Source: an uncultured bacterium (GTDB lineage Bacteria > Bacillota > Clostridia > Lachnospirales > Lachnospiraceae). From it: DNA of 12,205 nucleotides. Below are positions 6,276-12,205 of this stretch, one piece after another; within the stretch, counting starts at the first letter, position 1, and each line of letters starts with the position of its first letter. The notes below the pieces were generated by a model. It did not search any database and was not told the origin of the DNA. It worked only from the letters and a program-made list of their open reading frames with translations. Made by a program: the position numbers and the translations under genes. The DNA lies in assembly GCA_946061355.1 (NCBI GenBank), contig CAMGRE010000059.1:1-12205 (forward strand), in the 5' to 3' direction.

Positions 6276-7835
6276 CTATATAGTATGATATTTCCTCAAA
6301 ACCGCTTCTTTTAAAACCTCCGGCAGCTTATCAAGCAGATCCTGTGCCATCACACTGTACTCCGTCTTTTCCTCCGATGCAAGATTGCCGGCAAGCCCAT
6401 GCAGATAGGTGCCCAGGCATGCCGCCTCAAAAGCTTCCATCCCCTGAGCCATCAGTCCGACAATCATTCCGGCGAGGACATCTCCTGTTCCTCCGGTTGC
6501 CATGCCGTTATCTCCGGAAACATTCAAACAGCTGTGCCCGGATATGTCAGTCACAACGGTTCTGGCATCCTTGCATACCACGCATACATTATTTTCTTGT
6601 GCACACTGCGTCGAAAGCGCAAACCGCTCTTCCTTACAATGTGATACGCTCTCATTCATCAGGCGTGCGAATTCCCCGATATGCGGCGTGATCACAACAC
6701 TTGTCCTCTCTCCGGCCTCCCGCAGCAACGTCTTATATTCAGGCAACGAAAGAATGTTGATCCCGTCCGCATCGATCACGAGCGGCTTTGTGCAGTGATG
6801 GCAAACATATTCTATGATCTGTTTTGCCATATCCGATGTGCCGATCCCCGGACCTGCCAGCACGCAGTCCGCCCACTTTAAGGACTCTGCAAGTTCCGCT
6901 TCCGGAAAAGCATCTCCGTATGTCTGAAGCACCGCCTCCGGGACTGCCTGAAACATTGATGTCCTGTTCTCCTCCGCAGTGAGCACGCGCACCAGACCGG
7001 CTCCCATACGGTAAGCGCCGAGCGCGGCAAACTGACACGCCCCGCACATAGTATGACTTCCGGCGATCACGAGCACCTTCCCAAAGGTTCCTTTATTGCC
7101 ATCACTCTTACGCTGCGGCAGCCTGTCCAGATCTGCCTTTGTATAATGAAATACTGTTCGTTCCCCGAACTGCTCACCACTCCATATTCCGATTTTCGTG
7201 GCGACCAGTTCCCCTGTATATTCCGTGCCCGGATACAACATCATGCCCAGCTTGCAGTATCCGTATGTTACCGTCAGATCTGCCCTGACAGCGCTTCCCA
7301 TTACCTTTCCCGTATCTGCATGAATTCCTGACGGAATATCCACCGATACTGTGAAAGCGCCGGAACGATTGATGGCACAGGCCATCTCGCGAAACAGACC
7401 TTCAAGGTTTCTGGATAACCCAATGCCAAACAGTGCATCTACAATGATATCATATCCACTGTCCCACTCAAAGCAGACTCCTCCTTCTTTCGCCGCCTCC
7501 GATTCCATAAAATGAACCGGCACATTTCCCTGCTTCTCGAGAATGCTTATCTGAGTTTCCGTCTCTGTGCTGCACCTTGCCCTGTCCCCGACAAGTACAC
7601 ATTCCGCCAGAAATCCATGCTCCTTAAGAATCCTCGCAACCGCGAATCCGTCTCCTCCGTTGTTGCCGCAGCCGCAAACCGCAAGCACTCTGCCGCCCTG
7701 CGGGAATCTCTTCATAATCTCCATAGCTGTTGCATACGCAGCACGCTCCATCAGTACAAGGGACGGAATTCCCGTCTCCTGTATTGTATTCCTGTCATAT
7801 GTTTTCATCTGTTCTGCCGTAACCAGATATTCCAT
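6276..7835 (-). CDS. nnr: Bifunctional NAD(P)H-hydrate repair enzyme (NnrE epimerase-NnrD dehydratase fusion)
   Basis: The 519-residue protein joins two repair activities for hydrated nicotinamide cofactors. The N-terminal YjeF_N/NnrE domain (about 1-215) epimerises R- and S-NAD(P)HX; it shows EQMKTYDRNTI at 8-18, ERAAYATA at 30-37 and the loop GCGNNGGDG at 55-63. The C-terminal NnrD domain has the ribokinase-like fold and dehydrates S-NAD(P)HX with ADP or ATP; it begins near 238 with GNKGTFGKVLVIAGS and carries DADGIN, TPHIGEFARL and the nucleotide-site GDNGMATGGTGDVLAG near the end. Fusion is the common bacterial form. I start at 7835, preceded by AAGGGAG five bases away, rather than at a TTG 15 codons upstream with no such site. 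Many Firmicutes place acpS just before this gene; here a coiled-coil gene stands there instead. Confidence 0.96.
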   Translation of the reverse strand: MEYLVTAEQMKTYDRNTIQETGIPSLVLMERAAYATAMEIMKRFPQGGRVLAVCGCGNNGGDGFAVARILKEHGFLAECVLVGDRARCSTETETQISILEKQGNVPVHFMESEAAKEGGVCFEWDSGYDIIVDALFGIGLSRNLEGLFREMACAINRSGAFTVSVDIPSGIHADTGKVMGSAVRADLTVTYGYCKLGMMLYPGTEYTGELVATKIGIWSGEQFGERTVFHYTKADLDRLPQRKSDGNKGTFGKVLVIAGSHTMCGACQFAALGAYRMGAGLVRVLTAEENRTSMFQAVPEAVLQTYGDAFPEAELAESLKWADCVLAGPGIGTSDMAKQIIEYVCHHCTKPLVIDADGINILSLPEYKTLLREAGERTSVVITPHIGEFARLMNESVSHCKEERFALSTQCAQENNVCVVCKDARTVVTDISGHSCLNVSGDNGMATGGTGDVLAGMIVGLMAQGMEAFEAACLGTYLHGLAGNLASEEKTEYSVMAQDLLDKLPEVLKEAVLRKYHTI

Positions 7836-7840
7836 GCGTT

Positions 7841-7847
7841 CTCCCTT
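7841..7847 (-). promoter_or_regulatory. nnr: Ribosome binding site deciding the start of nnr
   Basis: AAGGGAG on the minus strand lies five bases before the ATG at 7835. This selects that start over the in-frame TTG at 7880, which would add 15 poorly conserved-looking charged residues. Confidence 0.7.
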
Positions 7848-7891
7848 CCCACGTTTGTCATCCCGGAATATTTCACTCAAAAATGCAGAGA

Positions 7892-7923
7892 ATGCGCCAA
7901 AAAAGCAATCCCTTTTGACGCAT
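7892..7923 (-). terminator. Hairpin between the coiled-coil gene and nnr; possible weak terminator or attenuator
   Basis: Directly after the TAG of the coiled-coil gene, minus-strand bases 7923-7913 (ATGCGTCAAAA) pair with 7902-7892 (TTTTGGCGCAT). The stem is 11 bp with one G-U wobble, around a 10-base loop. The wobble would be a C-A mismatch in plus-strand RNA, so the structure favours the operon's own strand. The 3' side is followed by TCTCTGCATTTTTG rather than a clean U-run, so full termination is doubtful. Partial termination or mRNA 3'-end protection after rex and its neighbour seems likelier. I see no convincing promoter between it and nnr. Confidence 0.35.
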
Positions 7924-8550
7924 CTACTTATCTTTTTTTCTGTCGGTTTTATATCCGTGCGGGCGGTATTTCATATCGAATATCTCTATGACATCCGCAC
8001 CGAAAATATCGTGCATATAACTGTAAAGCTCCTGATTTGCCTGGTCCAGTTCCTGCATCCGCAGCAATTTCTTCTTGAGTTCAACCCGCATCTGATTCAC
8101 CCACTCTTTGAGTTCCTCAAACTCTGCGGTGTTGTCCTTCATCCTGTCATAGCAGGAATCCATCGTGGCAAGCATCAGTTTGTCATTGAGTTCCCCGATC
8201 TTTGCCGAAACCTCAGGTTCCTCCTCCTCAAGATCCTCCAGCTCATCATTGCATTTCTCGATCAGCCTTCGATTCTCCTCTTTCTTTTTGGTCACAGCCT
8301 TGCTGTCCTGCACTTCCATCAGGGCAACAATCTCATCCATCAGCTTTTTCTTCAGTTTCCTACGGTCCTTGATATCATTATTGATCTTCCCCTGTTTCTT
8401 GAGAAGGCCATTGAGCTGTTCTGTAAGGTTTGCAATTTCCTTTGTGCTTTCCGCCTGCGTAAACAGCTTATGCCATTTATTGTCAAGCGTAAGCACCGGA
8501 ATCTTCTTTCCGGCAAGTGCAGATTTATATCTTTCCTGCTTATCGGACAT
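7924..8550 (-). CDS. Coiled-coil protein of unknown function, next to rex
   Basis: I do not recognise a characterised family for this 208-residue cytoplasmic protein. It has no signal peptide or membrane segment. About residues 33-125 and 137-178 are strongly charged with leucine-rich heptad-like spacing (for example LTEQLNGLLKKQGKINNDIK and ENRRLIEKCNDELEDLEEEE), so coiled coils are likely. The N-terminus has a less charged segment with TLDNKWHKLF (21-30). The C-terminus leaves the coil as YMHDIFGADVIEIFDMKYRP (178-197) and ends in a basic tail, KTDRKKDK. The ATG at 8550 has AAGGGG six bases upstream. It starts 17 bp after rex and so shares its transcript; a hairpin follows its stop. The context hints at a partner of rex or of envelope and cofactor genes downstream, but nothing in the sequence assigns a function. 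Confidence 0.85.
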   Translation of the reverse strand: MSDKQERYKSALAGKKIPVLTLDNKWHKLFTQAESTKEIANLTEQLNGLLKKQGKINNDIKDRRKLKKKLMDEIVALMEVQDSKAVTKKKEENRRLIEKCNDELEDLEEEEPEVSAKIGELNDKLMLATMDSCYDRMKDNTAEFEELKEWVNQMRVELKKKLLRMQELDQANQELYSYMHDIFGADVIEIFDMKYRPHGYKTDRKKDK

Positions 8551-8567
8551 ATAACCCCTTCTTTCCC

Positions 8568-9209
8568 TTACTTTTGATTTTCGTAACAGCTGATCGTGTA
8601 GGAAAGCTTCATAAGACTGTCTGACAGATGCACATTCTCCACCTGGATCCCATCCGGAAGATTCAGATCCACATGCGCAAAATTCCAGATTGCTTTGATC
8701 CCGTATCCTACAAGTTTCTCAGCCACCTCAACAGCGCTGTTCTTAGGTATCGTGAGCACTGCAATGTCAATGTTATTCTCCTGAATGCACTGCTCGATCT
8801 TGTCCATCGGCTGAACTGTGAGATTCCTGACCTCTTTTCCAAACAGTTCCGGATTCACGTCAAAAATCCCCTGTGTGATAAAGCCTCTCTTCTCAAAATT
8901 CATATAGTTGGCAAGCGCCTGTCCGAGATTGCCGGCTCCGACAATGATCAGATGATGCTCCACATCAAGTCCGAGTATCTTACCGATCTCCTGATACAGA
9001 TACTCTACATTATATCCATAACCCTGTTGTCCAAATCCGCCGAAATTATTAAAATCCTGGCGGATCTGGGAGGCTGTCACCTTCATAAGTCTGCTCAGAT
9101 CCTGAGAAGAGATCCTCTCCACTCCTTCATCCCTCAGTTCTCCAAGATAACGAAAATACCTTGGAAGACGACTGATCACAGCCTGTGAAATACCTTTTCC
9201 TTCTACCAT
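8568..9209 (-). CDS. rex: Redox-sensing transcriptional repressor Rex
   Basis: The 213-residue protein is a typical Rex dimer subunit. The N-terminal winged-helix DNA-binding domain spans about 1-80, with SRLPRYFRYLGEL (13-25), RISSQDLSRLMKVTASQIRQD (32-52) and the wing FNNFGGFGQQGYGYNV (53-68). A Rossmann NAD(H)-binding domain follows, with IIVGAGNLGQALANY (88-102; Gly91, Gly93, Gly96) and the acidic FDVNP at 116-120. The C-terminal helix segment (LSDSLMKLSYTISCYENQ) is the domain-swapped part. Rex represses fermentation and redox genes when NAD+ is high and releases DNA when NADH rises. The ATG at 9209 has only a moderate site, GGGTGG, four bases away. Its promoter is a full consensus with a possible Rex operator in it, which suggests autoregulation. 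In B. subtilis rex also lies near the ABC-F gene ydiF, as here. Confidence 0.97.
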   Translation of the reverse strand: MVEGKGISQAVISRLPRYFRYLGELRDEGVERISSQDLSRLMKVTASQIRQDFNNFGGFGQQGYGYNVEYLYQEIGKILGLDVEHHLIIVGAGNLGQALANYMNFEKRGFITQGIFDVNPELFGKEVRNLTVQPMDKIEQCIQENNIDIAVLTIPKNSAVEVAEKLVGYGIKAIWNFAHVDLNLPDGIQVENVHLSDSLMKLSYTISCYENQK

Positions 9210-9245
9210 TACGCCACCCGCTTTTACAGCATTTTTACCCTTACT

Positions 9246-9274
9246 ATTATATAAAAATGTTAAAATAATGTCAA
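9246..9274 (-). promoter_or_regulatory. rex: Consensus sigma-A promoter of rex
   Basis: On the minus strand TTGACA (9274-9269) and TATAAT (9251-9246) are exactly 17 bp apart, so both hexamers and the spacing match the sigma-A consensus fully. The predicted transcript start is near 9239, leaving a leader of about 30 bases before the rex ATG at 9209. So strong a promoter in front of a repressor gene suggests that it is held down by something, probably Rex itself. Confidence 0.85.
9257..9274 (-). promoter_or_regulatory. Candidate, imperfect Rex operator over the rex promoter
   Basis: The minus strand reads TTGACATTATTTTAACAT. Against the clostridial Rex consensus TTGTTAA-N4-TTAACAA, the right half matches six of seven bases and the left half four of seven. 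It covers the -35 box and most of the spacer, where a bound repressor would block polymerase. The left half doubles as the -35 hexamer, which may explain its divergence or may mean the match is chance. Autoregulation by Rex is known in other bacteria; here it is inference. Confidence 0.35.
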
Positions 9275-9291
9275 TGCGAACGGCGATTCAC

Positions 9292-9320
9292 TTGTTTTTA
9301 AAATACTTTTCCAGTACAAT
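9292..9320 (+). promoter_or_regulatory. Sigma-A promoter of the ABC-F gene
   Basis: TTGTTT (9292-9297) and TACAAT (9315-9320) are separated by 17 bp, matching four and five of six consensus bases. The transcript would start near 9327, only about 15 bases before the ATG at 9342, with the ribosome binding site GGAGG at 9329-9333 almost at its 5' end. So short a leader leaves no room for the attenuators often found ahead of antibiotic-inducible ABC-F genes. Confidence 0.65.
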
Positions 9321-9341
9321 AAGAACACGGAGGAAAAAACA

Positions 9342-11276
9342 ATGATTCTATCATGTCAGAATATAAGCAAACAATTCGGAGAAACCGCTATCTTAAGCGG
9401 CTGCTCCTTCCATATAGAGGATCATGAGAAAGCTGCAATCGTCGGCATCAACGGAGCCGGCAAAACAACGCTGCTTCGTATCATCGTAGGGGAACTTCCA
9501 CCCGATGACGGAATCGTCACTCTGTCAAAAGGGAAAACTCTTGGGTATCTCTCCCAGCAGCCTGAGATTGAGAGTGAAAACACCATCTATGACGAACTGC
9601 TTTCCGTCAAACAGGATCTGATCGATCTGGAACATAAGATCCGCTCTGCCGAATTACAGATGAAATCGGCGCAGGGCGACGAACTGGATCGCCTGATGAG
9701 CATATATTCCTCTCTTACCCATCAGTTTGAGATGGGAAACGGCTACGCCTATCAGAGCGAACTCACCGGCGTGTTAAAGGGACTCGGCTTCCCGGAAGAA
9801 GACTTTAACAAAAAAATCGCCACCCTCTCCGGCGGTCAGAAGACAAGAGTCGCTCTCGGAAAGCTGCTCCTGTTGAATCCTGACATCATCCTGCTCGACG
9901 AGCCGACCAACCACCTTGATATGGCTTCCATCACATGGCTGGAAACGTATCTGATGAACTATAAAGGCGCCGTTCTGATCGTGTCGCATGACCGCTATTT
10001 TCTCGACCGCGTCGCACAGAAGATCATCGAGATCGATCAGACAAAAGCAACAACCTTTACCGGCAACTATACCGACTATGCCGCCAAGAAAGAAGTTCTG
10101 CGTGTATCCATGTGGAATGCTTATATGAATCAGCAGCGTGAGATCAAACATCAGGAAGCTGTCATCGAGAAGCTGCGCTCCTTCAACCGTGAGAAATCCA
10201 TCAAGCGTGCGGAGAGCCGCGAAAAGCTTTTGAATAAAATGGAAACCATCGAAAAGCCCACGGAGGCCACAGCCGATATGAAGCTCCATCTCACTCCGAG
10301 GATCTTAAGCGGCAACGATGTGCTGGCTGTCGACGGACTGAGCAAATCTTTCGGCTCTCTCACTCTGTTCCGGGATATCCAAATTGATATCAAGCGGGGC
10401 GAGCACGTTGCTATCATCGGCAGTAACGGCACGGGCAAGACCACGATTTTAAAAATCATCAACGGACTGCTGGATGCCGATGCCGGCACACTGCGCACCG
10501 GCGCAAACGTCCAGATCGGCTACTATGATCAGGAGCATCATGTACTCCATCCTGAAAAGACTTTATTTGAGGAAATATCCGACGAATACCCGACACTCAC
10601 CAACACGGAAATCCGCAATACACTGGCGGCATTTCTCTTCACCGGTGAGGATGTGTTCAAACAGATCAAAAGCTTAAGCGGCGGCGAGCGCGGACGCGTT
10701 TCCCTTGCCAAACTGATGCTGTCCGAGGCAAATTTTCTGATCCTCGATGAGCCGACGAACCACCTCGATATCATGTCGAAAGAGATCCTGGAGGATGCGC
10801 TGAACTCCTATGAGGGTACCGTACTATATGTATCTCACGACAGATATTTCATCAATCGGACTGCTCACCGAATCCTGGAATTAGACCATCAGACCCTGAC
10901 CGGATATCTCGGAAATTATGACTATTATCTGGAAAAGAAACAGGAAAAAGAATTGTCAGACGAAGGCTTGACCAATGCTAAAAATGTCGAAAATGCAAGA
11001 AATATTGCAAAAGATGACTCACAAAGCAAATCTGACTGGAAAAATCGCAAAGAAATGCAGGCAAAAAGGCGCAAATTGGAAAATGACCTCAAAAAAACGG
11101 AGGATGCGATCGAAGCGCTGGAAACCCGCAATGACGAGCTCGATACGCTGATGGCATCCCCTGAGATCTGCACGGATGTGGCAGAACTGACAAAGCTCTC
11201 CCAGGAAAAAGAAAAGAACCTGAAAGAGCTTGATCTGCTTTATGAACAATGGGAAGTCTTACAGACTGACCTCTAA
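9342..11276 (+). CDS. ydiF: ABC-F family ATPase (YdiF/Uup-like ribosome-associated protein)
   Basis: The 644-residue protein has two ABC ATPase domains and no membrane segment, the hallmark of ABC-F translation factors. Domain 1 (about 1-245) has Walker A GINGAGKT at 35-42, signature LSGGQ at 162-166 and Walker B ILLDEPTNHLD near 183-193. The linker, about 246-320, is a charged helical arm (RSFNREKSIKRAESREK) that in this family reaches towards P-site tRNA. Domain 2 (about 327-530) has Walker A GSNGTGKT at 360-367, LSGGER at 445-450 and LILDEPTNHLD near 466-476. A basic linker and C-terminal coiled coil (about 575-644) follow. Length and layout fit B. subtilis YdiF, also a neighbour of rex. 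The short leader suggests a housekeeping rather than drug-induced protein. GGAGG lies eight bases before the ATG. Its last 18 bp overlap the convergent icd gene. Confidence 0.95.
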   Translation: MILSCQNISKQFGETAILSGCSFHIEDHEKAAIVGINGAGKTTLLRIIVGELPPDDGIVTLSKGKTLGYLSQQPEIESENTIYDELLSVKQDLIDLEHKIRSAELQMKSAQGDELDRLMSIYSSLTHQFEMGNGYAYQSELTGVLKGLGFPEEDFNKKIATLSGGQKTRVALGKLLLLNPDIILLDEPTNHLDMASITWLETYLMNYKGAVLIVSHDRYFLDRVAQKIIEIDQTKATTFTGNYTDYAAKKEVLRVSMWNAYMNQQREIKHQEAVIEKLRSFNREKSIKRAESREKLLNKMETIEKPTEATADMKLHLTPRILSGNDVLAVDGLSKSFGSLTLFRDIQIDIKRGEHVAIIGSNGTGKTTILKIINGLLDADAGTLRTGANVQIGYYDQEHHVLHPEKTLFEEISDEYPTLTNTEIRNTLAAFLFTGEDVFKQIKSLSGGERGRVSLAKLMLSEANFLILDEPTNHLDIMSKEILEDALNSYEGTVLYVSHDRYFINRTAHRILELDHQTLTGYLGNYDYYLEKKQEKELSDEGLTNAKNVENARNIAKDDSQSKSDWKNRKEMQAKRRKLENDLKKTEDAIEALETRNDELDTLMASPEICTDVAELTKLSQEKEKNLKELDLLYEQWEVLQTDL

Positions 11277-12205
11277 TGTTTTTCTGATTTCTTTGATAAA
11301 GTCCTGGCTGTTTAATACCGTCACATCTTTCAGTGAGGTAATGAGCGCCAGGTCTTTTGTCATTCTGCCGCTCTCGATCGTCTGTATCGTCGCTTTCTCC
11401 AACTTATCCGCAAACGCAGACAGTTCCGGAATCTGATCGAGCTCGCCTCTCTTGCGCAGAGCGCCGGTCCATGCGAAGATGGTGGCAACCGAATTGGTAG
11501 AGGTCTCCTCTCCCTTCAGATGTTTATAATAATGACGCTGCACGGTTCCGTGCGCCGCCTCATACTCGTAGATGCCGTCAGGAGACACAAGCACACTCGT
11601 CATCATCGCCAGCGAACCGAAGGCCGACGATACCATATCGCTCATCACATCTCCATCATAGTTCTTGCACGCCCAGATAAACCCACCCTTCGCTTTCATC
11701 ACGCGGGCAACCGCATCATCGATCAGTGTATAAAAATAAGTGATTCCCGCCTTCTCGAACGCTTCCTTATACTCCGCATCATAGATTTCCTGGAAAATAT
11801 CCTTAAAAGTATGGTCATACTTCTTGGAGATCGTATCCTTGGTCGCAAACCAGAGCTCCTGTTTTGTGTCCAGTGCATAATTGAAACATGCCTTTGCAAA
11901 ACTACGGATGGACTTCTCTGTATTATGGATTCCCTGCAGGATGCCGGGGCCGTCAAACTGATGGATCAGTGCCCTTGTCTCCGTACCGTCCTCCGCCGTG
12001 AATACGAGCTCTGCTTTGCCCGATCCGTCTACCTTAAGCTCAGTATTCTTGTAAACGTCACCATACGCATGTCTCGCCAGCGTAATCGGCTTCTCCCAGT
12101 TCTTCACGCAGGGCTCAATCCCCTTCACAACAATGGGCGTGCGAAATACCGTACCGTCTAAGATCGCACGGATCGTCCCGTTCGGGCTCTTCCACATCTC
12201 TTTCA
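11259..12205 (-). CDS. icd: NADP-dependent isocitrate dehydrogenase (eukaryote-like type), 5' end beyond the right edge
   Basis: The frame runs through the right edge; 314 complete codons are seen. The first in-frame Met (12197) is internal, equivalent to about residue 91 of human IDH1, so roughly 90 N-terminal residues are missing. The enzyme oxidises and decarboxylates isocitrate to 2-oxoglutarate, making NADPH. Counting from that Met, the isocitrate-binding loop WKSPNGTIRAIL is at 2-13, GTVFR at 15-19, and the active-site arginine (IDH1 Arg132) is Arg42 in ARHAYGD. Further on come TLIDDAVARVMK, the metal-binding acidic motif NYDGDVMSD, and the NADP region EAAHGTVQRHY with ETSTNSVATIFAWTGAL. 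These match the eukaryotic-type homodimeric subfamily rather than E. coli-type Icd. Its stop lies inside the end of the convergent ABC-F gene, an 18 bp tail-to-tail overlap with no space for a separate terminator. Confidence 0.96.
   Translation of the reverse strand, partial: KEMWKSPNGTIRAILDGTVFRTPIVVKGIEPCVKNWEKPITLARHAYGDVYKNTELKVDGSGKAELVFTAEDGTETRALIHQFDGPGILQGIHNTEKSIRSFAKACFNYALDTKQELWFATKDTISKKYDHTFKDIFQEIYDAEYKEAFEKAGITYFYTLIDDAVARVMKAKGGFIWACKNYDGDVMSDMVSSAFGSLAMMTSVLVSPDGIYEYEAAHGTVQRHYYKHLKGEETSTNSVATIFAWTGALRKRGELDQIPELSAFADKLEKATIQTIESGRMTKDLALITSLKDVTVLNSQDFIKEIRKTLEVSL

Noticed and set aside
7836..7923. Separate promoter for nnr-alr-mazF
   Set aside because: AT-rich hexamers such as TTGGCG and AATATT are present, but the spacing is about 22 bp and the -10 match is poor.
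7567..8577. Long plus-strand open frame (336 codons) opposite nnr and the coiled-coil gene
   Set aside because: The hydrophobic composition arises from reading charged coiled-coil codons in reverse. It spans two well-supported minus-strand genes and the gap between them, with no start signal.
9292..9310. Second Rex-like site in the ABC-F promoter (starts TTGTTTT)
   Set aside because: Only the first half resembles the consensus; the second half does not match TTAACAA, so it is likely an AT-rich coincidence.

Overview
The window looks like core chromosome of an anaerobic Firmicute, most likely a member of the Clostridia and plausibly Lachnospiraceae. Three things point there: the gene families (Rex, a NnrE-NnrD fusion, Alr followed by an EndoA-type MazF, a YdiF-type ABC-F ATPase), strong AGGAG-type ribosome binding sites, and textbook sigma-A promoters. 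I see no transposase, phage gene, CRISPR array, rRNA or tRNA. The longest stretch without a gene is about 130 bases (9210-9341), so genes fill nearly all of it.

The minus strand carries two tightly packed runs. Run 1 (9209 down to 3789) is rex, a coiled-coil protein of unknown function, the bifunctional NAD(P)H-hydrate repair enzyme, alanine racemase, a MazF-type endoribonuclease with no adjacent antitoxin, and an exported ComEC-like metallo-hydrolase lipoprotein. It begins at a consensus sigma-A promoter that carries a possible, imperfect Rex operator. A hairpin after the coiled-coil gene could partly terminate the first two genes. Run 2 (3664 down to the left edge) has its own good promoter at 3726-3754. 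It encodes a divergent HlyC/CorC-type DUF21-CBS membrane protein, the translation factor YebC, a zinc-ribbon plus CFI-box protein, and a membrane protein cut by the left edge. The last two are joined by an ATGA stop/start overlap.

On the plus strand is one gene, a two-ATPase ABC-F protein (9342-11276), divergent from rex; their promoters sit back to back. The 3' end of the ABC-F gene overlaps by 18 bp the 3' end of a convergent eukaryote-type NADP-dependent isocitrate dehydrogenase, which runs off the right edge.

A loose redox-cofactor theme joins rex (NADH/NAD+ sensing), the hydrate repair enzyme (rescue of damaged NADH/NADPH) and isocitrate dehydrogenase (NADPH supply). The rest are translation and envelope functions. 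I found no clearly new multi-gene system. The parts most worth a second look are the MazF without MazE, the translationally coupled CFI-box/membrane protein pair, the degenerate DUF21 domain, the uncharacterised coiled-coil gene beside rex, and the overlapping convergent 3' ends.
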